A stretch of DNA of 19,449 nt from Bacillota bacterium (GCA_029007015.1 JAQXHB010000010.1:1-19449); one strand, 5' to 3'. Counted from the stretch's first letter, positions 1 to 7,510 are shown. A program made the numbers and translations. Notes: generated from the letters alone by a model not told the origin.

Positions 1-19
1 ATAAAGGTGGTTGTTTAAT

Positions 20-697
20 TTGAAAATATCAGAAAAAATTTTAATGGACCAAAGCGGTCTGATTGAAAACGGGCCGATAACAATAGTCGCTTTCGGTGAC
101 AGCGTCACACACGGTGCTTTGGCGCTGGGTGAAATGAATTACGAAACGGTCTACTGGAACCGGCTGCGCAAAAAGATTAACCAAGTCAGAGACTTTGTGC
201 CCGTAAATGTCATTGATGCGGGAATTGGCGGGATAACAGCCAAAGCCTCTTTGGGGAGAATGGAAAGTCAAGTATTTGCGCACAACCCGGACTTGGTAAC
301 TGTCTGTTTCGGTCTGAACGATGTCAACGGGTCGTTAGACGATTATGTCGGGTCATTAAGAAGCATATTTGAGCGGTGCAACGCTCAGGGCTGTGACACA
401 ATATTTATGACGCCCAATATGCTTAACACCTATGTCGCGGATGACACCGACGAGAGTTTGAAAGAATATGCCGCAATAACCGCCGAAATACAATGTAGCG
501 GCAAAATGGACAGATATATCGGCTCTGCCGTGCAGGTTGCGGAGGATTCGGGAATTAGGGTTTGCGACTGTTACAGCAAGTGGAAAGCGCTTGCCGCAAC
601 CGAGGACACCACCATGCTGCTTGCCAACCGCATAAACCACCCTAAGAAGGAAATGCACGAACTTTTTGCGGACAGCCTGTTTAAAATGATTATTTAA
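20..697 (+). CDS. SGNH/GDSL-family esterase/acylhydrolase
   Basis: A 225-residue soluble protein of the SGNH hydrolase fold, a family that removes acyl groups from lipids, sugars or small esters; the substrate is not predictable here. Block I is FGDSVTHG with the nucleophile at Ser28, the block II glycine lies in DAGIGG (66-71), and block III is GLND with Asn100. Block V is NRINHP with His207, but the Asp normally three residues before the His is Arg204 (Asn203 adjacent), so the triad acid is missing or replaced. There is no signal peptide, so it is probably cytoplasmic. An in-frame stop at 2-4 shows that the 5' end is inside the window. The AAAGGTGG ribosome site at 3-10 abuts a TTG at 11 but is nine bases from the TTG at 20, so I prefer TTG 20; ATG 44 is a further option. 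A terminator follows. Confidence 0.8.
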   Translation: MKISEKILMDQSGLIENGPITIVAFGDSVTHGALALGEMNYETVYWNRLRKKINQVRDFVPVNVIDAGIGGITAKASLGRMESQVFAHNPDLVTVCFGLNDVNGSLDDYVGSLRSIFERCNAQGCDTIFMTPNMLNTYVADDTDESLKEYAAITAEIQCSGKMDRYIGSAVQVAEDSGIRVCDCYSKWKALAATEDTTMLLANRINHPKKEMHELFADSLFKMII

Positions 698-739
698 CAA
701 ATCGCACGCTATTTGTTCGGCACTCCCAAAATATACAAC

Positions 740-775
740 TCGCGCCCCGCTAAATTGCGAGGGCGCGATAATTTT
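740..775 (+). terminator. Hairpin terminator after the GDSL gene
   Basis: TCGCGCCC (740-747) pairs with GGGCGCGA (761-768), extended by CGC/GCG with one bulged A and a TAAATT loop, then TAATTTT. It sits between convergent genes (the GDSL gene and the small minus-strand gene) and could serve both directions, though the T tract is better on the plus strand. Confidence 0.7.
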
Positions 776-810
776 GCCCGCTGTTTAGGTTTTATGGCAT
801 TCATGCGCAA

Positions 811-972
811 TCATTCAGGCGAATCTCCCGTCTCATCATCGGTGCGGTCGGCCGTCGGCCGATGCTGTTCCATCCATCGGTCCTCCTGGGCACCTGAACG
901 CATCAGGCAGTAGAATATAAGCCCATTTGACAGCATGGCGGCAATTATTGCCGACGCTATGAATATTTTCAT
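811..972 (-). CDS. Small single-span membrane protein (53 aa), unrecognised family
   Basis: A 53-residue reading frame. ATG is at 972, the stop TGA at 813-811, and a good GGAGG (981-985) lies eight bases upstream of the start. The N-terminus (MKIFIASAIIAAMLSNGLIFYC, in parts) is one hydrophobic helix of about 20 residues with a Lys at position 2. It is followed by a charged, hydrophilic tail with QEDRWMEQH around residues 29-37 and an acidic end DRTDDETGDSPE. The layout, helix then polar tail, resembles tiny membrane proteins found in many Clostridia, but I do not recognise the family and infer no function. It is convergent with the GDSL gene and divergent from the ABC importer. No confident promoter is visible upstream. 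The opposite-strand frame at 713-913 is explained as its shadow. Confidence 0.6.
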   Translation of the reverse strand: MKIFIASAIIAAMLSNGLIFYCLMRSGAQEDRWMEQHRPTADRTDDETGDSPE

Positions 973-1132
973 CGCTCAACCCTCCGTTTTGCGAATTTAG
1001 CCAATCGGTGTGTCGGTGTTCCCCGCTTTATTTTTAGCAAAAATCAAAAGCACTATTCACCCGCGCGCGGCACATTGCATCAAAACAATCGGTTTTCGCT
1101 CAAAAAGGCCCCCTGTTTTTAATCATTCACCG

Positions 1133-1161
1133 TTGACTTTTCCCATTTAAAGTGCTATACT
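1133..1161 (+). promoter_or_regulatory. Sigma-A promoter of the ABC importer operon
   Basis: TTGACT (1133-1138), a 17-base spacer, then TATACT (1156-1161) preceded by TGC, an extended -10. Transcription would begin near 1168, leaving a leader of only about 29 bases, too short for a T-box or a riboswitch. Confidence 0.85.
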
Positions 1162-1196
1162 GCTCTTACAAACACTAAATCAAAGGGGATAATCTA

Positions 1197-2174
1197 ATGA
1201 AAAAGGCACTTTCACTTCTCGCGGCCGCTGCGATGCTTGTTTCCCTTACCGCCTGTGGCAAAACCGATACAAGTAACGGCGACAGTTCGGCAGAAAAAAC
1301 CTACCGCATAGGTATCTGCCAACTCATTCAGCACGAGGCTCTCGACGCCGCTACTCAGGGCTTCAAAGATGCACTCACCAAAAAACTCGGTGACAAGGTA
1401 ACCTTTGACGATCAGAACGCTTCGGGCGAGGCTACCAACTGCACCACCATCACCTCTAAGTTTGTTTCTGACAAGGTCGACCTGATCATGGCCAACGCAA
1501 CCGATGCGCTTGCGGCCGCCTCTCAGGCTACCGACACCATTCCGATTGTTGCTACTTCCATCACCGACTACGCCACCGCTCTGGGCATGAACGACTGGAC
1601 GGGCAAGACCGGCTTCAATGTAACCGGTACATCCGACCTCGCTCCGCTCGATGAGCAAGCCGCCATGCTGGTTGAGTTGATACCAGATGCCAAGAATGTC
1701 GGCATCCTCTACTGCTCCGGCGAGAAGAACTCCAAGTATCAGGCCACCGCAGTTACGGCTGAACTGAAAAAGTCAGGCATCACTGTCAAGGAGTACACCT
1801 TCGTCGACACCAACGACATCAACTCGGTTGCTAACCAGGTTGTTGCCGACAAGTGCGACGCCGTTTACATTCCGACCGACAACACCGCCGCCAACAACGT
1901 CGAGGCCATCAACAATGTGCTTGAGCCGGCCAAAATTCCGGTTATCGCCGGTGAGTCGGGCATATGCGCCGGCTGCGGTATCGCAACCCTCTCTATCAGT
2001 TACTATGACCTGGGCTACAAGACCGGTGAAATGGCTTACGAAATTTTGGTTAACGGGGCCAATCCCGCCGAAATGGAAATCCAGTATGCCGGCGACTTCT
2101 CAAAGTTGTGTGTACCGACCAGAGCCGCTGCCATCGGCGTAACCATTCCCGAAGGCTACGAGGCCATCAAATAA
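1197..2174 (+). CDS. ABC importer substrate-binding lipoprotein (TrpX-like)
   Basis: A 325-residue lipoprotein that would sit on the outer face of the membrane and hand substrate to the permease encoded next. The signal peptide is MKK, a hydrophobic stretch and the lipobox LTAC, with Cys20 as the lipidated residue. The mature part is a two-lobed periplasmic-binding-protein fold of the ABC_sub_bind type (COG2984); I recognise YRIGICQLIQHEALDAA, the NATDAL and VATSITDY regions, and KNVGILYCSGEKNS. It is followed by a COG4120-type permease and a COG1101-type ATPase, the set called TrpXYZ in streptococci, where it is linked to tryptophan. There is no T-box here, so the substrate is open. AAAGGGGAT lies just upstream of the ATG. 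A hairpin after the gene may let it be made in excess over the membrane parts. Confidence 0.88.
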   Translation: MKKALSLLAAAAMLVSLTACGKTDTSNGDSSAEKTYRIGICQLIQHEALDAATQGFKDALTKKLGDKVTFDDQNASGEATNCTTITSKFVSDKVDLIMANATDALAAASQATDTIPIVATSITDYATALGMNDWTGKTGFNVTGTSDLAPLDEQAAMLVELIPDAKNVGILYCSGEKNSKYQATAVTAELKKSGITVKEYTFVDTNDINSVANQVVADKCDAVYIPTDNTAANNVEAINNVLEPAKIPVIAGESGICAGCGIATLSISYYDLGYKTGEMAYEILVNGANPAEMEIQYAGDFSKLCVPTRAAAIGVTIPEGYEAIK

Positions 2175-2198
2175 CCTACACCAAACTTTGTAATTTTT

Positions 2199-2246
2199 AC
2201 GGAAAGCGGGCAAGTTAATCATCACTGCCCCTTTCCGTTTTTGTTT
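2199..2246 (+). terminator. Intra-operon attenuator/terminator hairpin
   Basis: ACGGAAAG (2199-2206) pairs with CTTTCCGT (2231-2238); after a bulged C, GGGCA (2208-2212) pairs with TGCCC (2226-2230). A T tract (2238-2242) follows. It lies between the lipoprotein and permease genes, and no new promoter is apparent, so partial termination or 3'-end protection is the likely role. Confidence 0.7.
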
Positions 2247-2258
2247 AGGAGTATTCAA

Positions 2259-3173
2259 ATGTTGGAATTTATACAGTCATTGCCGTCTCCCATCGCTCAG
2301 GGCATGATTTGGGGTATCATGGCAATAGGCGTCTACATTACATACAAAATTCTCGATGTCGCTGACCTGACGGTGGACGGCTCGCTGGGCACGGGCGGCG
2401 CGGTGCTGGTCGTGCTGACAACGGTGTATCATGTTAACATCTACCTTGCGCTGGTTGTGGCCTTCCTCGCCGGATGCTTGGCAGGACTGGCGACCGGTGT
2501 GCTGCACACCAAATTCGGCATACCGGCCATACTGGCGGGTATTTTGACCCAACTCGCCCTTTATTCAATCAATCTGGGCATAATGGGCGGCCGCGCAAAC
2601 ACCACCATCAGTTGGCGCAACTTTTACCTCATCGTTTCGTCCAAAACCGACCAACTTTGGTTTACTATACTCAAATGCGGTCTGTTCATTTTTGCCATCA
2701 TCGCCATCCTCTATTGGTTCTTCGGCACCGAACTGGGCTATTCCGTGCGTGCGACCGGATGCAACTTGGCCATGGCTCGCTCAAACGGCATCAACACCGA
2801 CTCAAGAAAGATACTCGGTATCGTCCTCTCAAACGGTATTGTCGCTCTGTCGGGCGGTCTGCTGGCGCAGTTCAGCGGCAGTGCCGACATCAACATGGGG
2901 CGCGGCGCCATCGTAATCGGTCTGGCGGCGGTCATCATCGGAGATGTGCTGTTTGGCAAGATATTCCACAACTTTGCACTGCGCCTCGTTTCGGTAGTCA
3001 TCGGCGGCATTGTTTACTACATCGTCATCGCCGCGGTGCTCAAAATGGGACTCAACCCGAACAACCTCAAGTTGTTCTCGGCAATCGTTGTTGCTATCTT
3101 CCTGGCCATTCCTTACTGGAAATCAAAGATATCATTCAAGAGCAAAAAAACTGACACGGAGACAGCCAAATGA
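2259..3173 (+). CDS. ABC importer permease (TrpY-like, BPD_transp_2 family)
   Basis: A 304-residue polytopic membrane protein forming the channel of the importer. It has about eight to nine hydrophobic segments. The N-terminal region reads MIWGIMAIGVYITYKILDVA and is followed by DLTVDGSLGTGGA, a signature of this permease family (related to the LivH/RbsC type). The central cytoplasmic loop is TELGYSVRATGCNLAMARSNGI, where the ATPase coupling contact (EAA-like) is expected. The start is ATG 2259 because TAGGAGT (AGGAG 2247-2251) lies seven bases before it; the upstream in-frame TTG 2241 overlaps the terminator T tract and has no ribosome site. The stop overlaps the ATPase start by four bases (ATGA), indicating translational coupling. 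The C-terminus is a short Lys-rich cytoplasmic tail. Confidence 0.9.
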   Translation: MLEFIQSLPSPIAQGMIWGIMAIGVYITYKILDVADLTVDGSLGTGGAVLVVLTTVYHVNIYLALVVAFLAGCLAGLATGVLHTKFGIPAILAGILTQLALYSINLGIMGGRANTTISWRNFYLIVSSKTDQLWFTILKCGLFIFAIIAILYWFFGTELGYSVRATGCNLAMARSNGINTDSRKILGIVLSNGIVALSGGLLAQFSGSADINMGRGAIVIGLAAVIIGDVLFGKIFHNFALRLVSVVIGGIVYYIVIAAVLKMGLNPNNLKLFSAIVVAIFLAIPYWKSKISFKSKKTDTETAK

Positions 3174-3970
3174 GTATGCTTGAAATAAACAATGTTTATA
3201 AAACCTTTAACCCGGGGACGATAAATGAGAAAAAGGCACTTCAGGGCGTAAATCTGTCGCTTGAAGCGGGCGACTTTGTCACCGTTATCGGCGGCAACGG
3301 CGCCGGCAAGTCGACCATTCTCAACATGATTACCGGCGTCTATCCGGTTGACCGCGGCACCATCAGCATCGACGGCGTCGACATCACCAAGATGCCCGAT
3401 TACAAGCGGGCAAAGTACTTTGGCCGCGTCTTTCAGGACCCGATGATGGGCACTGCGGCCGATATGCAGATTGAGGAAAATTTGGCGCTGGCCCTCAGAC
3501 GCGGCAAGCGCAGAACACTCAAATCGGGCATCACCGGCAAAGAACGCGCTATGTTCAAAGAAATGCTGGCCACCCTCGACCTCGGTCTTGAGGACCGGTT
3601 GACATCCAAGGTGGGTCTGCTTTCGGGCGGTCAGCGCCAAGCCATTACGCTGCTCATGGCTACCATGCAGAGCCCCAAGTTGCTCATGCTGGATGAGCAC
3701 ACTGCGGCGCTTGACCCCCAGACGGCCGCCAAGGTTTTGACGCTCACCAACCAACTGGTCACCCGCGACAGAATCACCACGCTCATGATAACCCACAACA
3801 TGAAGGACGCCATCACATACGGCAACCGACTGATTATGATGAGCAAGGGACGCATCATCTTTGATGTTTCGGGCGAGGAAAAGGCCAATCTGACCATCGA
3901 CGGGCTGATTCACAAATTTTCAGAATCGAGCGACGAAATGCTCAGCGACCGTACCCTGCTTCAGGACTAA
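3170..3970 (+). CDS. ABC importer ATP-binding protein (TrpZ-like, COG1101)
   Basis: A 266-residue ATPase that powers the importer from the cytoplasmic side. The motifs are complete and in order: Walker A GGNGAGKST (41-49), Q-loop Gln89, signature LSGGQRQ (151-157), Walker B LLMLDE (171-176) followed by HTAALD, and the switch His209 in ITHNM. The His after the catalytic Glu (DEH, not the usual DEP) is typical of this uncharacterised-transporter ATPase group. The start is ATG 3170, overlapping the permease stop, with GGAG at 3158-3161; ATG 3176 is too far from it. The gene ends the operon and is followed at once by a strong terminator. Confidence 0.92.
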   Translation: MSMLEINNVYKTFNPGTINEKKALQGVNLSLEAGDFVTVIGGNGAGKSTILNMITGVYPVDRGTISIDGVDITKMPDYKRAKYFGRVFQDPMMGTAADMQIEENLALALRRGKRRTLKSGITGKERAMFKEMLATLDLGLEDRLTSKVGLLSGGQRQAITLLMATMQSPKLLMLDEHTAALDPQTAAKVLTLTNQLVTRDRITTLMITHNMKDAITYGNRLIMMSKGRIIFDVSGEEKANLTIDGLIHKFSESSDEMLSDRTLLQD

Positions 3971-3974
3971 ACTT

Positions 3975-4012
3975 AAAGCGGACACAGCAAAACGGCTGTG
4001 TCCGCTTTTGTA
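3975..4012 (+). terminator. Rho-independent terminator of the ABC importer operon
   Basis: A perfect 14-bp stem AAAGCGGACACAGC (3975-3988) / GCTGTGTCCGCTTT (3995-4008), a six-base loop, then a short T-rich tail. Confidence 0.9.
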
Positions 4013-4013
4013 A

Positions 4014-4042
4014 TTGCCGCGACTGACACAATGTGCTATAAT
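4014..4042 (+). promoter_or_regulatory. Sigma-A promoter of the AGCS symporter gene
   Basis: TTGCCG (4014-4019), a 17-base spacer, then TATAAT (4037-4042) with an extended TGC. The start of transcription is expected near 4049. The -35 begins within the tail of the preceding terminator. Confidence 0.8.
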
Positions 4043-4056
4043 TCACCCGCAACAAT

Positions 4057-4100
4057 ATGATATTCTTTTGATGAACACCATCTGAAAGCGGGAATATCAT
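4057..4100 (+). promoter_or_regulatory. Leader hairpin pairing through the symporter start codon
   Basis: ATGATATTC (4057-4065) is a perfect 9-bp inverted repeat of GAATATCAT (4092-4100), which contains the first two bases of the ATG at 4099. Inside the loop GATG (4070-4073) pairs with CATC (4079-4082), with further T-A and G-T pairs, and the ribosome site AAAGCGGGA lies on the 3' side. Nearly the whole predicted leader is therefore one imperfect hairpin. Alternatively the repeat is a protein-binding operator. Confidence 0.45.
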
Positions 4101-5523
4101 GACTATTAACGGTATTATCGAGGCCGTCGACGCGCGCATTTGGGGCTGGGCGCTCATATCGCTCATACTGGGTGCCGGTCTGCTGTTGAGCGTGCGCACG
4201 CGCGGCATACAGGTGCGCCGCCTCGGTTTGGCGCTCAGGTACACGCTCAAAAATGAACAGGGCGGCCGCGGCGAAGTCTCATCGTTTGGAGCGTTTTGCA
4301 CCGCACAGTCCGCAACCAACGGCACAGGCAATATTGTCGGCGTCGCCACAGCCATTGCGGCCGGCGGCCCCGGCGCGCTGTTTTGGATGCTGGTCGCCGC
4401 CTTTTTTGGCATGGCCACCAAGTATGCCGAGGGGTTGCTGGCCGTCAAGTACCGCACCGTCGACAGCGACGGCCATGTGCTCGGTGGGCCGTTCTACTAC
4501 ATCGAGCGCGGCCTCAAAGAGGTGTGCCCGTGGGTAAAAAGTTGGCGATGGCTGGGCAAACTGTTTGCCGTTTTCGGAATGCTCGCGGGTGTCATGGGCA
4601 TCGGCACTATCACGCAGGTAAACGGCATCACCGAGGCGGCCGGCCGAATATTTAAGGGCAAAAGGCTGTTTACCGTCGGCGGCAAAGCAATCACAGCGCC
4701 GACGGTCATATGCGGCGCGGCGGTCACGATATGTGCGGCGCTGGTCATCATCGGCGGTGTCAAACGCATTGCCAAAGTGACCGAAGTGGTCGTGCCGTTC
4801 ATGGCCGTCACATATGTGCTGTTTGCGGCGGCGGTGGTCGTTTGCAACATAAGCCGAGTGCCGCAGGCCGCCGCCTTGATATGCAAAACGGCCTTTGATG
4901 TTCGGCCGGTCGGCGGCGCCATTGCCGGCATAACGCTCAAGGAAACCATTCAAAAGGGCGTCGGTCGCGGCATTTTTTCAAACGAGGCGGGGCTCGGCTC
5001 GGCACCGATAGCGGCCGCCGCCGCACAGACCGACTCGCCGGTGCGTCAGGGGCTGGTTTCCATGACCGGCACATTTATCGACACCATAGTCATCTGCACC
5101 CTGACCGGTCTGTCCATCGTGCTGACCGGCGCGTGGAACCCCGACATCACCGGCGCACCGCTTGAGGGCTTCGGCATAACGGCCTATGCGTGGCAAAGCG
5201 GACTGCCCCTCGGCGGCAATCTCTGCATGACCGCGCTGACGCTCTGCTTGACCTGCTTTGCGTTTACCACCATACTCGGGTGGAATTACTACTCCGAGCG
5301 CTGTCTTGAGTACCTCATCGGCGGCCGCAAAACCCGCCTTTTGACCGCCTTCCGCGTGCTTTATATAGCGGCCGTCGCCATCGGGCCGTATCTGACGGTG
5401 TCTGCTGTCTGGGCCGTTGCCGACATTTTCAACGCGCTGATGGCCCTGCCCAATTTGGCGGCGCTTGTACTGCTCAGCGGCGTTGTCTCGCGCGAGACCA
5501 GGGCTTATTTCAAGGAACAATAA
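4099..5523 (+). CDS. AGCS-family amino acid (alanine/glycine):cation symporter
   Basis: A 474-residue polytopic membrane protein, the usual length for AGCS carriers (AlsT/DagA type), which take up alanine, glycine or related amino acids with Na+ or H+. Family signatures are NGTGNIVGVATAIA (74-87), GGPGALFWM (89-97), the KYAEG motif (108-112), the VGRGIFSNEAGLGSAPIAAAAA region (quoted from two adjacent motifs) and the late segment ILGWNYYSERC. About ten to eleven hydrophobic segments are visible. The gene stands alone with its own promoter and a terminator on each side. The ribosome site (AAAGCGGGA) is modest and the ATG lies in a leader hairpin, which suggests translational control, an inference. 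The exact amino acid cannot be told from the sequence. Confidence 0.93.
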   Translation: MTINGIIEAVDARIWGWALISLILGAGLLLSVRTRGIQVRRLGLALRYTLKNEQGGRGEVSSFGAFCTAQSATNGTGNIVGVATAIAAGGPGALFWMLVAAFFGMATKYAEGLLAVKYRTVDSDGHVLGGPFYYIERGLKEVCPWVKSWRWLGKLFAVFGMLAGVMGIGTITQVNGITEAAGRIFKGKRLFTVGGKAITAPTVICGAAVTICAALVIIGGVKRIAKVTEVVVPFMAVTYVLFAAAVVVCNISRVPQAAALICKTAFDVRPVGGAIAGITLKETIQKGVGRGIFSNEAGLGSAPIAAAAAQTDSPVRQGLVSMTGTFIDTIVICTLTGLSIVLTGAWNPDITGAPLEGFGITAYAWQSGLPLGGNLCMTALTLCLTCFAFTTILGWNYYSERCLEYLIGGRKTRLLTAFRVLYIAAVAIGPYLTVSAVWAVADIFNALMALPNLAALVLLSGVVSRETRAYFKEQ

Positions 5524-5566
5524 AAGCAACCAATTTCAAATAAAGATAACTGCAAATGAGCAACAA

Positions 5567-5598
5567 GCCCCCTGCCGGTTAAATCACCGGCAGAGGGC
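5567..5598. terminator. Bidirectional terminator between convergent genes
   Basis: GCCCCCTGCCGGT (5567-5579) pairs with ACCGGCAGAGGGC (5586-5598), 13 bp with one mismatch and loop TAAATC. T tracts on both sides are weak; placement between the symporter (+) and the PHP gene (-) suggests use by both. Confidence 0.7.
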
Positions 5599-5633
5599 AT
5601 TATATTTTCGTGATATTTATAATAATTCGCGCC

Positions 5634-6326
5634 TCACCTGGCCACGCCGTCGATTATCAGCCACCCCTGGCGCTCAAGAAGCAGTCGCGCAAGTGTCCGC
5701 TCATCTCTGACGCGTCGGTTAAATTCGATGCCCGCCATGCCGATAAGGTTACTGCGTGCGTCGTGGCAGTCACTGCCCGATATCGGCACCAGCCCGTTCT
5801 CCTCGTTCCACCGCGCGGCCGCGTCATTCTCAACCGAAAAATTCGCGGCGTTATAAACCTCGATACCGTCGCAAATGTCAAATCTGTTTGGCACCGTGGG
5901 GTTGATATAAGGTCTTATCCTGAACGGGTGCGCATGGGCGATAAACCCGCCGTAATCATGCACTCTGGCGGCCAACTCGTCGACCGAAATGTTGGGTATA
6001 TCGCTGTTTTTCACCAAAAAGTCGTAGTCGATGCCGTAAATGAGCACCTCTTTGCCGCCGCCGTAGTAATGCTCAAGTCCGAACAGCAGGTCGATGTCCA
6101 GTTTGGCCGCGTAATTGCGCATATCGCTCACGGCTGACCAGTAGCGGCTCATTTGCTCGTCCCACGGCAGATTGCGGTCCACCGAGGTGTTGCCGGTAAT
6201 GAAATGATTGGTCAGTACAAAGCCCGCGTATCCTGCGCGCTTGTACGCCTTAACCATCTCTTTGACTGTGCTTTTGGCGCATGCACTGCACTCGCACGAA
6301 TGAGCGTGCAAATCGTATTTGAACAA
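5634..6326 (-). CDS. PHP-domain metal-dependent phosphoesterase
   Basis: A 230-residue cytoplasmic protein with the full PHP metal site: HAH (His7, His9), TNH (His41), GLEHYYGG (Glu85), AHAHP (His131, His133) and SGSDCHD (Asp186, His188). PHP enzymes hydrolyse phosphoesters using two or three metals; relatives act on histidinol phosphate, nucleotides or oligonucleotides, and the substrate of this one is unknown. I choose TTG 6326 as start because GGGGGAG (6334-6340) lies seven bases upstream; the longer TTG 6350 start would place that site inside the coding region. Four Cys between residues 11 and 187 (CECSAC at 11-16) are of note but form no obvious zinc finger. It is a single gene with its own promoter, downstream of the rplL terminator. 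Confidence 0.85.
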   Translation of the reverse strand: MFKYDLHAHSCECSACAKSTVKEMVKAYKRAGYAGFVLTNHFITGNTSVDRNLPWDEQMSRYWSAVSDMRNYAAKLDIDLLFGLEHYYGGGKEVLIYGIDYDFLVKNSDIPNISVDELAARVHDYGGFIAHAHPFRIRPYINPTVPNRFDICDGIEVYNAANFSVENDAAARWNEENGLVPISGSDCHDARSNLIGMAGIEFNRRVRDERTLARLLLERQGWLIIDGVAR

Positions 6327-6383
6327 ACTGTATCTCCCCCGACAGATCAATCATTTATTATAATTTAAGTAACATCCACACTG

Positions 6384-6412
6384 ATTATACACTTTACAGC
6401 GCCGTTTTTCCA
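6384..6412 (-). promoter_or_regulatory. Probable promoter of the PHP gene
   Basis: On the minus strand TATAAT (6389-6384) is preceded by 17 bases and TGGAAA (6412-6407), four of six matches to the -35 consensus. Confidence 0.6.
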
Positions 6413-6490
6413 TTATCAATTAGCACAATAATGCGCCCTGTTTTTCCTTAATTTTTAACACACACACGGCGTATGAACGCGTAACACCGC

Positions 6491-6529
6491 AAAAAAACCG
6501 CGTGGCAGACGGTGATGTCTGCCACACGG
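6491..6529 (-). terminator. Rho-independent terminator of the rplJ-rplL unit
   Basis: A 13-bp stem between 6517-6529 and 6498-6510, loop of six, followed on the minus strand by seven T (6497-6491). The one imperfect pair is a G-U wobble in minus-strand RNA, so the hairpin is built for this direction. It ends the ribosomal block; rpoB does not follow. Confidence 0.92.
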
Positions 6530-6553
6530 CTTATGTTGCATTTGGGTTTAAAC

Positions 6554-6928
6554 TTACTTAAGTTCAACCTTTGCGCCGGCCTCTTCGAGCTTAGCCTTAA
6601 GAGCCTCGGCGTCATCCTTGCTGGCAGCCTCTTTAACGGTCTTGGGAGCGCCGTCAACCAGAGCCTTGGCCTCTGCCAGGCCGAGGCCGGTAGCCTCGCG
6701 GACAGCCTTGATGACCTGAATCTTGTTAGCGCCGGCCTCAGCCAGAACTACGTCAAACTCAGTCTTCTCCTCAGCGGCAGCAGCAGCACCGCCGGCAGCA
6801 CCGACAACAGCAACAGGAGCGGCAGCAGATACGCCGAACTCCTCCTCGATAGCCTTTACAAGCTCATTCAGTTCCAGAACGGTCAGAGCCTTGATTTCCT
6901 CAATCATGTTAGTAATCTTCTCAGACAT
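6554..6928 (-). CDS. rplL: 50S ribosomal protein L7/L12
   Basis: A 124-residue ribosomal stalk protein that recruits translation GTPases, present in several copies bound to L10. The N-terminal dimerisation helix pair (about 1-35, MSEKITNMIEEIKALTVLEL) leads to an Ala/Gly hinge (about 38-53) and the C-terminal domain EKTEFDVVLAEAGANKIQVI. The start is ATG 6928, with GGAGG eight bases upstream; the five residues further upstream in the open frame lie across that ribosome site and are not translated. It follows rplJ by 62 bases and a strong terminator follows. Confidence 0.97.
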   Translation of the reverse strand: MSEKITNMIEEIKALTVLELNELVKAIEEEFGVSAAAPVAVVGAAGGAAAAAEEKTEFDVVLAEAGANKIQVIKAVREATGLGLAEAKALVDGAPKTVKEAASKDDAEALKAKLEEAGAKVELK

Positions 6929-6990
6929 TGAATTAACCTCCAATTATTGTTGATTTAATATTTTTTGTGACAGACAGCGCTCTGTCGGGC

Positions 6991-7488
6991 TTATGCCTCC
7001 TGCTTTTCAGCAACGGCATTGAGTGCGCGAGCCAAGCCGGCGATGGTAGCATTGAGGCCACCGGCCAACATAGCAAGCAATGTCTCCTTCGGCGGAACTT
7101 TGGCCAGTTGATTGATGTAATCAGCCGACACAACCTCGCCGTCGCAGAAGCCGATTTTAACATTGAAATTCTCATGCTCATCGGCATACTTGCAAAGGAT
7201 GCGGCAGGCGCCGACATAGTCATCATCGCACATTGCGATAGCACTTGTACCGTTAAGAACCGACTTTATGTCGCCCAGGCCGACTTCATCAGCGGCGCGG
7301 CCGAGCAGAGTGTTCTTAACTACCGAGTACTTAACACCGGCCTCGCGCAGTTCCTTGCGCAACTTTGTGTCGTCCTCAACGGTGATGCCCTTGTAATCAA
7401 CAACAACACCAATGCAAGCCGCCTTGAGCTGCTCGGTAAGTCCTGCAACGATTTCCTTCTTTTGATTAAGAATTACTTCACTTGGCAA
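6991..7488 (-). CDS. rplJ: 50S ribosomal protein L10
   Basis: A 165-residue protein that anchors the L7/L12 dimers to the ribosome and, in bacilli and enterobacteria, represses its own mRNA as the L10(L12) complex. The N-terminal rRNA-binding domain shows KKEIVAGLTEQLKAA, VVDYKGITV and KYSVVKNTLLGRAA; the C-terminal helix that binds L12 (ALNAVAEKQEA) is present. The start is TTG 7488, with GAGGTG seven bases before it. The gene has its own promoter and a long structured leader, so it is a transcription unit partly independent of rplK-rplA. Confidence 0.96.
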   Translation of the reverse strand: MPSEVILNQKKEIVAGLTEQLKAACIGVVVDYKGITVEDDTKLRKELREAGVKYSVVKNTLLGRAADEVGLGDIKSVLNGTSAIAMCDDDYVGACRILCKYADEHENFNVKIGFCDGEVVSADYINQLAKVPPKETLLAMLAGGLNATIAGLARALNAVAEKQEA

Positions 7489-7510
7489 ATTTTTTCACCT
7501 CACTGTAATT

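Noticed and set aside
713..913. 66-residue plus-strand frame
   Set aside because: No ribosome site, runs through the terminator hairpin, and the opposite strand carries a better supported small gene.
1162..1196. T-box or riboswitch upstream of the TrpX-like operon
   Set aside because: The predicted leader is about 29 bases, too short for either.
3113..3913. 266-residue minus-strand frame opposite the ABC ATPase
   Set aside because: It mirrors a gene with all ABC motifs; no ribosome site or family features.
4279..4953. 224-residue minus-strand frame opposite the symporter
   Set aside because: Antisense shadow of a well-defined membrane carrier.
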